From the NCBI GenBank assembly GCA_038134485.1, contig JAYPVG010000014.1, positions 1 through 64,000 on the forward strand: a stretch of 64,000 nucleotides of DNA, given 5' to 3'. The position numbers and the translations under genes are program-made. This DNA is from NORP240 sp038134485. Its GTDB lineage: Bacteria; Pseudomonadota; Gammaproteobacteria; Pseudomonadales; Pseudohongiellaceae. The notes under the pieces were generated by a model. That model saw only the letters and a program-made list of their open reading frames with translations, had not been told where the DNA came from and did not search any database. This document shows, in pieces, positions 8,826-17,666 of the stretch. Position 1 is the stretch's first letter. Each line of letters begins with the position of its first letter.

Positions 8826-9601
8826 TGACCTCGCAATGTGAGCAGATAGCCAACCAGGTCGGCCACTTCCTCACTCGAGAAAGTCGTGGGCCTGTGTGTT
8901 GGAGTAGAACTGAGTTCGTAGCGAACCAGGTCGGCTTTGATTAGCGAACGCAGTCGCTCCTGGGAATCTATTACCTGAACCGTATAGGTATCCTCATTAA
9001 GGCGGCGACCGGTAATCACCTCTTCATCCCGAGTCACGATTCGTACCGCTCGGTTAATCGGCAGCAGGGCATTTTCTGGATCCAATAGGGAACGTTGCAA
9101 TGCCGCTGGCGTTCTAACGGCGCCAATTTCACTGAGATCCGGCGCTGTTCGTGGTCCATCTCCGTTCACACGATGGCAATCGGCACAATTTCCGGCACCG
9201 CGAAATAGCGACTGACCGCGAAGCGGATCTCCGATCCTGACCGCCACCCCATCAGGGTCAAACCCTGCTCTGATATAAGCTATTACGCCATCCAGTTCAG
9301 TCTGGCTGAGACCAAAGGCCGGCATTCGACCTTCCGCGGCACCCCCGGAGATAACGCGTCTCAGGTCTTCGTCGGAGTTGGCGTTTCGAAAAACTCCACG
9401 TCGCAGGTTGATTCCGTCTACAGTATCACCATTGGGGCCATGGCAAAGGGCGCATTGTTGCGAATAAACGCGGGACCCAGCCTCGATCGCGGCACTGGTG
9501 TACTGGTGATCACCCAGTTCCTGGGCAACAAGCTGCCCGCCCAGATTCAAAAACAACAGCCAGGCACCGAAACGGACCTTGTTGCGTATGTTGATCATCA
9601 T
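8822..9601 (-). CDS. Diheme c-type cytochrome, partner of the PQQ dehydrogenase
   Basis: 259 aa with a Sec signal peptide (cleavage near LVAQ). Two CxxCH haem sites are present: CALCH in an N-terminal cytochrome domain with the distal Met likely in RMPAFG, and CADCH in a second domain (about residues 130-255). The second domain resembles the haem-binding domain found fused to dehydrogenases in environmental bacteria (DPENALLPI, VSGR-like VITGRRLNEDTYTVQV). It most likely takes electrons from the PQQ dehydrogenase encoded next, with which it overlaps in ATGA. A GGAAGGG ribosome-binding site is 4-5 nt before the first of two tandem ATGs. Confidence 0.9.
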   Translation of the reverse strand: MMINIRNKVRFGAWLLFLNLGGQLVAQELGDHQYTSAAIEAGSRVYSQQCALCHGPNGDTVDGINLRRGVFRNANSDEDLRRVISGGAAEGRMPAFGLSQTELDGVIAYIRAGFDPDGVAVRIGDPLRGQSLFRGAGNCADCHRVNGDGPRTAPDLSEIGAVRTPAALQRSLLDPENALLPINRAVRIVTRDEEVITGRRLNEDTYTVQVIDSQERLRSLIKADLVRYELSSTPTHRPTTFSSEEVADLVGYLLTLRGQ

Positions 9602-9739
9602 TAACCCTTCCAGATTACCAGTTTCAATTTTTCGGGCACAGGCCGGGAGAATAATCGCTTATTGCCGTCTACGGCAAGCCGCAGGAACTTAATCGGGTTA
9701 ATGGCAGGAGACGAGACTTGGAATCATAAACTGGGGTGG

Positions 9740-10810
9740 TTAACGCACCCGCCGTATGAGTAAAACACCCAGCACAAAGCAAACAATTATAGGAAACATA
9801 ACTGCGAGAACGGGGCTAAAACCATAAAGGAGACTTGCCGGTTCCAGCAGCCGCTGAACAATGGTGAAACCCAGGCCAATAAATATCGCTACGAATATTC
9901 GAAATCCCATGGTCGCTTCCCGCAGCGGACCAAATATAAATGAGATCGCCAGCAGCACAAGGGCTCCGGTCGCAGCCGGCTGTAACAGTTTTTTCCAGAA
10001 CGCCAGGTAATAGCTGCCAGCTTCCAGGCCTTCCTCCCTGAAGTAGGCGGCAAATCTGAACAAACCGGAAATTGACTGGCGCTGGGGATCTACCAGTAAT
10101 ACGCTCAATAATTGTGGTGAAAGATCTATATTCCAGTCCAACTGAAGATAAGAGCGCAGTGCAATGTTATCGCCCTCAAACACCGTTTCCACTACGTCGT
10201 AAAGCCGCCAGTAACCCGGCTCCGCGACAAATTGTCCGTTCGCGGCGAAGCTGCTGGAAACCAGCCGGCGCTGATTGTCCAGCAGGTATCGCGTCACGCC
10301 TATGAGTTCCTCCCCGCCAGGAATAATGGCGTTAATATGGATATATTCATTCCCTATGCGCTGCCAGGTTCCTGTACTACCGCCGAGAGCCTGCTCACCG
10401 CTCAGAAGAACAGCCTTGTCGCTTTGCGCCTGCTGTTCAAGTCGCGGCGCAACGAATTCCCCCAGCAACAGGCTCAACGCCATCACCAGCAACGTGGGCT
10501 TCATCGCAGACCATACAACCCGCCATGAATTGACACCTGCAGTCTGGATCACTACCAGTTCATTGTGTGATGCGAGAATTCCCATGCCTATCAGTGCACC
10601 ACCCAGGGCCGTGAACGGTAACAGCTCATAGATTGCAGTTGGCGTAGTCAGCAGAACGTAGTACAGCGCAGAGAACGACGTATAGTTTTCATCGGTGACC
10701 CCAAGCTCGTCGGCCAGCGAAAACACCAAATCCACGCTGGTGGTCAACGCCATTACCACCAGCATCGCGGCCAACACGGTTTTTCCGATATGGCGATCAA
10801 TTTTGTGCAT
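9740..10810 (-). CDS. lptG: LPS export ABC transporter permease LptG
   Basis: 356 aa. N-terminal MHKIDRHIGKTVLAAMLVVM, a helix bundle with LLPFTALGGALIGMGILASHNELVVIQTAGVN (the coupling-helix region contacting LptB), a periplasmic beta-jellyroll (about 130-260) and a C-terminal helix bundle. LptB2FG extracts lipopolysaccharide from the inner membrane for transport to the cell surface. It lies 29 bp downstream of lptF on the same strand, the usual order. Confidence 0.93.
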   Translation of the reverse strand: MHKIDRHIGKTVLAAMLVVMALTTSVDLVFSLADELGVTDENYTSFSALYYVLLTTPTAIYELLPFTALGGALIGMGILASHNELVVIQTAGVNSWRVVWSAMKPTLLVMALSLLLGEFVAPRLEQQAQSDKAVLLSGEQALGGSTGTWQRIGNEYIHINAIIPGGEELIGVTRYLLDNQRRLVSSSFAANGQFVAEPGYWRLYDVVETVFEGDNIALRSYLQLDWNIDLSPQLLSVLLVDPQRQSISGLFRFAAYFREEGLEAGSYYLAFWKKLLQPAATGALVLLAISFIFGPLREATMGFRIFVAIFIGLGFTIVQRLLEPASLLYGFSPVLAVMFPIIVCFVLGVLLIRRVR

Positions 10811-10839
10811 TAGCTCCCTGCTCCCCCGCCCCTACCGAA

Positions 10840-11910
10840 TTAAAAATCCTGGTATAAAAGCCAGCCAACCAGAAGAAAAACGCCGTGAACCCACCACAGG
10901 CCAAGAACCGGCGATAGCCTCCCGTCCGCTAACTGTTCGCGACAAAGCTGTAACAGCATGAAATAAAGGGCGTAGACAAGGGCAGCGGGAACCAGTTTGC
11001 TAAATCGCCCCTGACGCGGATTGACCTTGCTCAACGGGACCGCCATCAAACTCATGATGGGAATAATCAGTACAGCCGAGATACGCCACTGTAATTCGGC
11101 CTGGTATTCCGGCTCTGCAACGCCCAGCAACTCGCCGGTGCGCAGCGCTTCTTTTTCATCAACCTCCTCCAAGCCGGTGGGCTCAGGCAACAGGATGGCC
11201 TGTGCATCAAACTGACCGATTGTGAATTCTGCCGAGCCCGGCTGCCCTTGATATTGCAGTACGTTTTCCAGGCGCATAAAACGTGCGCCGCTTACCGCAT
11301 CAATTTCAGGGCGCGCTGTTTCGGAGATTATTACCCTAATCCCGGTACGCGCGCCGCGCCCTTCCGTAGTTGAGACGACAAAGACGTTTTCCAGCTGTCG
11401 GCCGCCAGTAATTCCTGTAATGCGTTCGGCATAAGTAATTCTTCCCCCTTCGTCGAACTCCTGAAACTGGCCGGCAGTCATCAGATCCACTTCTGTCAAT
11501 TGATCCTGTCGCTGCAACAACCGCTCGGTATTGCGTATTCCCCAGGGTGCCAGCAAAAGGCTCAGAATCGCTACCAGTATGACCACCAGCAAAGAGCTCG
11601 CAAGCGTGAATGCCAGCAGGCGCCTGCGGCTCAACCCGCTGGCAATCAGCACCGTCATTTCGTTTTCCGCGTACATACGTCCATAAGCAAGCAGAATGGC
11701 TAGAAACAGCGCCAACGGCAAAATGACCAGCAAAAAATCAGGAAGGCGATAAAACATTAGCAACAACAGCACATCCGATGCCATTTTGCCGGCTACAGCT
11801 TCCCCTAAATACAGAATAAAACGATTTTGCAACCCTACCACCAGCAGGATGAGGGTTACGGCCGCGGTAGCGACCAGGATTTGCTTGCTGAGGTATCGGA
11901 ATATGATCAC
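10840..11910 (-). CDS. lptF: LPS export ABC transporter permease LptF
   Basis: 356 aa with a GTG start. MIIFRYLSKQILVATAAVTL, then RLPDFLLVILPLALFLAILLAYGRMYAENEMTVLIASGLS (coupling region), a periplasmic jellyroll domain and C-terminal helices with PLSKVNPRQGRFSKLVPA, all typical of LptF/YjgP. It works with LptG and LptB in lipopolysaccharide extraction. The thioesterase gene lies 58 bp upstream on the same strand, while pepA is transcribed divergently, as in many gammaproteobacteria. Confidence 0.93.
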   Translation of the reverse strand: MIIFRYLSKQILVATAAVTLILLVVGLQNRFILYLGEAVAGKMASDVLLLLMFYRLPDFLLVILPLALFLAILLAYGRMYAENEMTVLIASGLSRRRLLAFTLASSLLVVILVAILSLLLAPWGIRNTERLLQRQDQLTEVDLMTAGQFQEFDEGGRITYAERITGITGGRQLENVFVVSTTEGRGARTGIRVIISETARPEIDAVSGARFMRLENVLQYQGQPGSAEFTIGQFDAQAILLPEPTGLEEVDEKEALRTGELLGVAEPEYQAELQWRISAVLIIPIMSLMAVPLSKVNPRQGRFSKLVPAALVYALYFMLLQLCREQLADGRLSPVLGLWWVHGVFLLVGWLLYQDF

Positions 11911-11968
11911 GCTAGTGCTCGAACCGAACTGCGAACCCGGAGATTCTGGCTAGCGGACCTGTACCAGC

Positions 11969-12412
11969 TTACGCGACCTGTGAGGCAGGTTTTTCGAGTA
12001 GCGACTGGAAAGCGCCGGGCAATTCCGCCAACTTGTGATTGTCAAAATCAAAAAATACCACGCCCACGTTGGCAATGCACACAACTGTATCAAGCGCTCG
12101 GTTAGTGACTTGAAATCCGATGTCCAATCCATACTTGTTAAACTTGGCGACACCTACATCAACAGTGAGCACATCATTGGCAAAAGATTCTGAACGGAAA
12201 TCGATTGCCAGATCAGTGACCACCATCCCCAGACCATAAATATTGGATTCGGTGAATCCCAGGTCAGCCAGAAATTGCAGTCTTGATTCATGGATGAGAT
12301 TGATCATTGCGACACTGTCCATGTGGCGCGCGTAATTCAGATCACTGATCCCGACAGTCCGTTCCATGCTGTACCGAAAGGTTTCTGGGGGAGTTAACTT
12401 CACTCGTTGCAT
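11969..12412 (-). CDS. Hotdog-fold acyl-CoA thioesterase (4HBT type)
   Basis: 147 aa from the ATG at 12412, which has a GGAG site 5 nt upstream; a GTG at 12430 would add six residues but lacks a good site. The hotdog signature is GISDLNYARHMDSVAMINLIHESRLQFLADLGF, with the Asn/His pair and Glu of 4HBT enzymes, then MVVTDLAIDFRSESFANDVLTVDV. Such proteins hydrolyse acyl-CoA or acyl-ACP thioesters; the substrate is unknown. It separates pepA from lptF, which normally face each other directly. Confidence 0.8.
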   Translation of the reverse strand: MQRVKLTPPETFRYSMERTVGISDLNYARHMDSVAMINLIHESRLQFLADLGFTESNIYGLGMVVTDLAIDFRSESFANDVLTVDVGVAKFNKYGLDIGFQVTNRALDTVVCIANVGVVFFDFDNHKLAELPGAFQSLLEKPASQVA

Positions 12413-12562
12413 ACCGTCTCCGCTGCTCACGTGCCTAATTTTGTTGACTGGCTGATCGCCATATTGGTTTTTATTTTAGTAACTGCCTGATGTCAGACAA
12501 CGGGGATCAGCATTGGTTCATCGGTGTGCCGATAATTTCAGCATCGTTGTTAAAAAGCGCGG

Positions 12563-12571
12563 ATTCTATCA
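12563..12571 (-). promoter_or_regulatory. Extended -10 promoter for thioesterase-lptFG
   Basis: Minus strand TGA-TAGAAT followed by CCGCGC and TTTTTAA, almost identical to the leuA-like promoter at 3516-3524. It lies 150 nt before the thioesterase ATG. Confidence 0.4.
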
Positions 12572-12701
12572 GCCTTGAATCCGAATTTTCCAGTGCGAAT
12601 CTTGCAATTTACCGGATTGACTCGACCCAGTGTTGCTTAACTCATTGTTTAAAACTAGGATTACCGTCTTTCCAATACAACCACAGGTACCTGCACTCTC
12701 C

Positions 12702-14192
12702 ATGAAGTACTCGATAAGCGCATCCCAACCAGCCAACATAAAAACCGACTGCCTGATAGTGCCGGTGCTGGCGAAAGACATTCTTACTGAATCCGGCAAA
12801 CAACTCGACAGTTCCTGCAACAAACTACTGAGCCAGTTACTGCGCAGCGGCGATCTGTCAGAACCGGCAGGCAGCACTTTAGTGCTGCACAACCCGGCCG
12901 GAGCGCGTTCTCGTCGCATCCTGCTGGTCCGCAGTGGGGCCAGCGAAAATCTTGATGGCAAAGCTTTTCGAAAGTTCATACAGGCCTCGAGCAAGGCGCT
13001 TGATGCTCTGGCAGTAGGCAGCGCGCATTTGCTAGTCGATTCGCTAGACATCAAGGACCGGACTGGCAGCTGGTTAGTCAGTCAGGCAGTTCAGGAGCTG
13101 GAGACCTGCGCCTATAGCTACGATCGCACCAAAAGCAAGAAATCCAGAAAGTCCGGATTGAAAGAAATAGGCTTTTCCCTGCCTGCGGATTGTTCGCGGG
13201 CCCAAGCCAACGAAGCTATCAAGCTCGGCAACGCGGTGAGCAGCGGCATCAACATCGCCAGGGAGCTTGGCAACCTGCCCGGCAATATCTGCACACCAAC
13301 TTTCCTGGCAGACGAATGCAAAAAGCTGGCATCGCGCTACCCTGCCATCAAGACCCAGATTCTGGGCGAGAAACAGATGCAACGGCTCGGAATGGGATCT
13401 CTGCTTTCCGTCAGTGCCGGCTCTGCTGAGGAAGCCAAATTGATCGTAATGCAATACCAGGGCAGCACAAAATCCGGAAGCAAACCATTTGCGCTGGTAG
13501 GTAAAGGGGTCACCTTCGATACGGGCGGCATCAGTCTAAAACCAGGTGCCGCAATGGATGAGATGAAATTTGACATGTGCGGCGCAGCAAGTGTAGTTGG
13601 AGTGATGAACAGCATTGCGCAGCTGAAATTGCCAATCAACGTCGTCGGTATTATCCCAAGTGTGGAAAACATGCCAGGCAGCAGGGCAACCAAACCGGGC
13701 GATGTAGTTACGAGTATGTCGGGCAAAACCATAGAAATTCTCAATACCGATGCAGAAGGCAGATTGATCCTTTGCGACGCTCTGACCTACGCAGAGCGGT
13801 TCAAACCTCGATCAGTTATAGATATCGCCACTCTTACCGGCGCCGCGGTTGCAACATTCGGTAATGTCGTGACAGCCCTGATGGCAAATGACCAGAACCT
13901 GGCAGATGAATTGCTGGACTGCGGACAGCAAAGTCTGGACCCCGTCTGGCAACTACCTCTCTGGGACGAGTACCAGCCGCTCTTGGACAGCAATTTTGCC
14001 GACCTTGCCAATATAGGTGGGCCGCGGGCAGGCACAATAACTGCCGCCTGTTTCCTGTCCCGCTTTAGCGAAAAATTTAAATGGGCGCATCTGGACATCG
14101 CCGGCAGCGCCTGGAATTCCGGCAAGGAAAAGGGCGCGACCGGTCGACCGGTTGCATTGCTCATGGACTATCTTCGCAAGCAAAAAGCCTGA
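12702..14192 (+). CDS. pepA: Leucyl aminopeptidase (M17)
   Basis: 496 aa from the ATG at 12702 (MKYSISASQPANIKTDCLIV, the standard PepA start); upstream in-frame codons to 12630 are not conserved. The N-terminal macro-like domain is followed by the M17 catalytic domain with GKGVTFDTGGISLKPGAAMDEMK (metal-binding Lys and Asp), CGAASVVGVM, the signature NTDAEGRLIL and the C-terminal DIAGSAWNSGKEKGATGRPV. It is a hexameric two-metal aminopeptidase releasing N-terminal residues; in E. coli it also binds DNA. It is followed 5 bp later by holC and then valS, the conserved gammaproteobacterial order. Confidence 0.95.
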   Translation: MKYSISASQPANIKTDCLIVPVLAKDILTESGKQLDSSCNKLLSQLLRSGDLSEPAGSTLVLHNPAGARSRRILLVRSGASENLDGKAFRKFIQASSKALDALAVGSAHLLVDSLDIKDRTGSWLVSQAVQELETCAYSYDRTKSKKSRKSGLKEIGFSLPADCSRAQANEAIKLGNAVSSGINIARELGNLPGNICTPTFLADECKKLASRYPAIKTQILGEKQMQRLGMGSLLSVSAGSAEEAKLIVMQYQGSTKSGSKPFALVGKGVTFDTGGISLKPGAAMDEMKFDMCGAASVVGVMNSIAQLKLPINVVGIIPSVENMPGSRATKPGDVVTSMSGKTIEILNTDAEGRLILCDALTYAERFKPRSVIDIATLTGAAVATFGNVVTALMANDQNLADELLDCGQQSLDPVWQLPLWDEYQPLLDSNFADLANIGGPRAGTITAACFLSRFSEKFKWAHLDIAGSAWNSGKEKGATGRPVALLMDYLRKQKA

Positions 14193-14197
14193 TCCCC

Positions 14198-14662
14198 GTG
14201 AGGGCGCCCAAAATCAGCTTCTATCCGCTCGAGCACGGTGATCTTGAGGATGCGCTGCAGTTTGCCTGTCGTCTGACGGAAAAGGCGGTGCAACTCGGAC
14301 ATGCGGTCCATTTGCTGGTAAGAACTCAAGAGCACGCCCGGAAACTGGACGAATTGTTGTGGCAATTCCGCGCAGACAGCTTTATTCCTCATCAAATACT
14401 GCCGCTTACGCAAAACGAATGTCAGCAGAACTGCGCAGTTACCCTCGGAACTCAGGAACACCTGCCCTCGAATTGCGAGATTCTGGTTAATCTTGGCTCC
14501 GAGGTGTGGACCCACTATCAAGAGTTCGAAGATGTTCGCGAAATCGTAGCGGCGGAAGAAAAAGAGCGCCAACTGGGCCGGCAGCGCTATCGTCACTATC
14601 AGGATGCAGGTTGTCCACTGGAAACCAAGCGGCTTGCCACCGGCAACAAAATTCGCTCCTGA
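14198..14662 (+). CDS. holC: DNA polymerase III subunit chi
   Basis: 154 aa from a GTG at 14198, 5 bp after the pepA stop; the frame is open further upstream but that part is the pepA coding region. The N-terminus PKISFYPLEHGD, then FACRLTEKAVQLGHAVHLLVRTQEHARKLDELLWQFRADSFIPHQIL, match HolC. The C-terminal part WTHYQEFEDVREIVAAEEKERQLGRQRYRHYQDAGCPLETKRL is typical. Chi links the clamp loader to single-stranded DNA-binding protein at the fork. Position between pepA and valS confirms the call. Confidence 0.9.
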   Translation: MRAPKISFYPLEHGDLEDALQFACRLTEKAVQLGHAVHLLVRTQEHARKLDELLWQFRADSFIPHQILPLTQNECQQNCAVTLGTQEHLPSNCEILVNLGSEVWTHYQEFEDVREIVAAEEKERQLGRQRYRHYQDAGCPLETKRLATGNKIRS

Positions 14663-14720
14663 CAATCCAATCCCTCACTGACGAGTCGGTGCAGAAAGGG
14701 CCAATCGCGCCAGGTTGCTG

Positions 14721-14726
14721 TATACT
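14721..14726 (+). promoter_or_regulatory. Candidate -10 box upstream of valS
   Basis: TATACT followed by TGCGCC, 34 nt before the valS ATG at 14760 and downstream of the holC stop. No clear -35 box is visible. It would allow valS expression apart from pepA-holC. Confidence 0.35.
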
Positions 14727-14759
14727 TGCGCCATTTCTGCAGACAGTACAATGTTTTCG

Positions 14760-17549
14760 ATGGACAAGACTTTCCAGCCCCAGCAACTCGAGGCCCGATG
14801 GTACAAAACCTGGGAGGATGCCGGTTACTTCGTACCGCAGGGCGACGGTGATCCCTACTGCATAGTCATACCGCCGCCCAACGTGACGGGTCACCTCCAT
14901 ATGGGCCACGGCTTTCAGCAGACCATCATGGATGCGCTTACCCGGTACCAGCGCATGATGGGACGTCGGGCATTATGGCAAGTAGGCACCGATCACGCCG
15001 GCATCGCAACACAAATGGTAGTGGAGCGACAGCTTAGTGCCGCCGGTACCAGCAGGGTCGCGCTGGGCCGAGAATCTTTCGTGGCCAAGGTGTGGGAATG
15101 GAAGGAGGAGTCCGGAGGTAATATAACACGCCAGCTACGACGCATGGGCTCATCTCCCGACTGGAGTCGCGAGCGTTTCACCATGGACGATCAACTCTCC
15201 AAAGTAGTCGAGAAAGTATTCATCGATCTGTATGAAGAGGGCCTCATTTACCGTGGTAATCGCCTGGTAAACTGGGATCCTGCACTGCATACCGCCATTT
15301 CTGACCTAGAGGTGATATCCCAGGAAGAAAACGGCTCTCTGTGGCATTTCCGTTACCCCCTTTGTGATGGCGCAACCACCGCCGAAGGCGCCGACCATAT
15401 CGTGATAGCGACCACTCGTCCGGAAACGCTGCTGGGCGACACGGCTGTGGCAGTGCATCCCGACGACCAGCGCTACCAGGCGTTGATCGGCAAATGGATT
15501 CAGCTACCTCTCTGCGACAGGCGTATTCCGATCGTAGCCGATGAATACGTCGATCCTGAATTCGGAACGGGCTGCGTAAAGATAACCCCGGCTCATGACT
15601 TTAATGACTATGAAGTCGGCAAGCGTCACGACCTGGCGGTAATCAATATATTCACGATTGACGCCACGATTAATGATAACGCGCCACAATCCTACCGCGG
15701 CTTGGACCGATTTCAGGCGCGTGAACGGGTCATAAAAGATATTGAACAGTTGGGCTTGCTGGAAAAAATCGAACCCCACAAGCTAAAAGTCCCCCGCGGT
15801 GATCGCAGCGGAGTGATCATAGAGCCCTATCTCACCAATCAGTGGTACGTTGCGGTAAAAACCCTGGCCGAACCTGCGATCAAGGCCGTGGAGGACGGTG
15901 ACATCCAGTTCGTTCCGAAAAACTGGGAGAACACCTATTTCGCCTGGATGCGAGATATCCAGGACTGGTGTATCAGCCGGCAACTCTGGTGGGGGCACCG
16001 AATACCGGCATGGTTTGATGACCAGGACAACATCTATGTTGGCCGCAACGAAGCCGAAGTGCGCGCCAGGCATGGACTGGCGGATGACCTCGAGCTACAT
16101 CAGGATGAAGATGTTCTGGATACCTGGTTCTCATCAGCTTTATGGACCTTTTCCACTCTCGGCTGGCCCGATGATGAGGAAACTTTCAGGACTTATCACC
16201 CCACTGACGTGCTGGTGACCGGCTTCGACATTATTTTCTTCTGGGTCGCTCGAATGATCATGATGACTCTGAAGTTCACCGACCAGGTTCCATTTCGCAA
16301 GGTCTACATTCACGGGCTAATTCGCGATGACCATGGACAGAAAATGTCCAAATCAAAAGGAAATGTACTTGACCCTATCGATTTGATTGACGGCATCTCA
16401 CTCGAGGGACTGGTAGAAAAACGAACCAGCGACATGATGCAACCCGAGCTTGCTGGCAAAATCGCAAGGATGACCAGAGAAGCTTTCCCCGACGGTATTC
16501 CCGGTTATGGAACCGATGCCTTGCGCTTCACTTTCTATTCCCTTGCTTCAACAGGTCGCGACATCATCTTTGATCTGGGTCGCATCGAAGGTTATCGTAA
16601 TTTTTGCAATAAGATATGGAATGCAGCGCGTTATGTGCTGATGAACACAGAACACAAGGAACTGGACAAGTCAGCAATCGGTGAAGATCGCCTCACGGTC
16701 GCCGATCGCTGGATTCTTTCGCGCTTGCAGCTGACTGTTGCAAACGTGCATGGCAGCATGGCGAACTACCGGTTCGACCTGGTATCTCAGGCAATACACA
16801 GCTTCTTCTGGGACGAGTTCTGCGACTGGTATCTGGAACTCTCAAAGCCGATACTCTGGGACGAGGAGGACAATCCCGAGCAGGCGCGAGCGACCCGCTT
16901 CGTTTTGCTGGTTGTGCTTGAGCAAAGCCTGCGCTTGCTGCATCCGTTCATGCCCTTTATCAGCGAAGAAATTTGGCAACGGGTAGCGCCATTGTTAGGC
17001 ATACATGACCCCACGATAATGCTGCAACCCTATCCGACCGAGAACGACGAATTTTGTGACGCCGATGCCGAGGCGGAAGTCGACTGGCTAAAGGGCGTAA
17101 TTGTTGCAATCCGCAATATACGCGGCGAAATGGACATATCCCCGGCCCGCGAAATTCCAGTGCTGCTTCGCAATGGCAGCAATGCAGACAGACAATTACT
17201 TGATACCAACCGCCAATACCTGACCAGGCTGGCTAAATTGGCATCGATCGAATGGCTCGACGAAAGCAGCGAGGTACCGCCGTCTGCGACCCAACTTCAC
17301 GGCGAACTGGAGATACTGGTACCCATGGCTGGACTCATTGACGTAACCGCCGAAATCAATCGGCTGGAGAAGGAAACAGCCAAAATCAGTGGCCTTTTAG
17401 AAGGTATAAACAGGAAACTTGCCAATGATAAATTTATCGGCAATGCGCCCCAGGATATTGTGGCCAAAGAGCGGGAAAAGCAGGCTACGCAGCAGAAAGC
17501 ATTGCAGGCGCTCAATGATAGACTGCAATTACTGCAAAAAATAAGCTAG
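14760..17549 (+). CDS. valS: Valyl-tRNA synthetase
   Basis: 929 aa from the ATG at 14760 (MDKTFQPQQLEARWYKTWED), close to the E. coli length. Class I motifs: HIGH-type PPPNVTGHLHMGHGFQ near residue 43 and KMSKS in DDHGQKMSKSKGNVLDPIDLIDG. The editing domain holds IATTRPETLLGDTAVAVHP. The C-terminal arm (about 860-929) is the charged coiled coil ending in LEKETAKISGLLEGINRK and KEREKQATQQKALQ that contacts tRNA. It charges tRNA-Val in the cytoplasm. ATGs at 14715 and 14751 are in frame but less like the family start. Confidence 0.96.
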   Translation: MDKTFQPQQLEARWYKTWEDAGYFVPQGDGDPYCIVIPPPNVTGHLHMGHGFQQTIMDALTRYQRMMGRRALWQVGTDHAGIATQMVVERQLSAAGTSRVALGRESFVAKVWEWKEESGGNITRQLRRMGSSPDWSRERFTMDDQLSKVVEKVFIDLYEEGLIYRGNRLVNWDPALHTAISDLEVISQEENGSLWHFRYPLCDGATTAEGADHIVIATTRPETLLGDTAVAVHPDDQRYQALIGKWIQLPLCDRRIPIVADEYVDPEFGTGCVKITPAHDFNDYEVGKRHDLAVINIFTIDATINDNAPQSYRGLDRFQARERVIKDIEQLGLLEKIEPHKLKVPRGDRSGVIIEPYLTNQWYVAVKTLAEPAIKAVEDGDIQFVPKNWENTYFAWMRDIQDWCISRQLWWGHRIPAWFDDQDNIYVGRNEAEVRARHGLADDLELHQDEDVLDTWFSSALWTFSTLGWPDDEETFRTYHPTDVLVTGFDIIFFWVARMIMMTLKFTDQVPFRKVYIHGLIRDDHGQKMSKSKGNVLDPIDLIDGISLEGLVEKRTSDMMQPELAGKIARMTREAFPDGIPGYGTDALRFTFYSLASTGRDIIFDLGRIEGYRNFCNKIWNAARYVLMNTEHKELDKSAIGEDRLTVADRWILSRLQLTVANVHGSMANYRFDLVSQAIHSFFWDEFCDWYLELSKPILWDEEDNPEQARATRFVLLVVLEQSLRLLHPFMPFISEEIWQRVAPLLGIHDPTIMLQPYPTENDEFCDADAEAEVDWLKGVIVAIRNIRGEMDISPAREIPVLLRNGSNADRQLLDTNRQYLTRLAKLASIEWLDESSEVPPSATQLHGELEILVPMAGLIDVTAEINRLEKETAKISGLLEGINRKLANDKFIGNAPQDIVAKEREKQATQQKALQALNDRLQLLQKIS

Positions 17550-17598
17550 GAACTTGATCCGGTAGGACGAATGGAAGCGTATCTCTCATGCGAACATC

Positions 17599-17604
17599 TA
17601 TAAT
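17599..17604 (+). promoter_or_regulatory. Candidate -10 box for the TonB-dependent receptor
   Basis: Consensus TATAAT, 63 nt before the ATG at 17667, followed by TCGGG. No -35 box is recognisable at the right distance, so an activator may be needed. Confidence 0.3.
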
Positions 17605-17666
17605 TCGGGTTTAATTTCGAGACACTGGTTTCGATCCGACGAAAGCCCTCCTGAATCATCCCCAAA

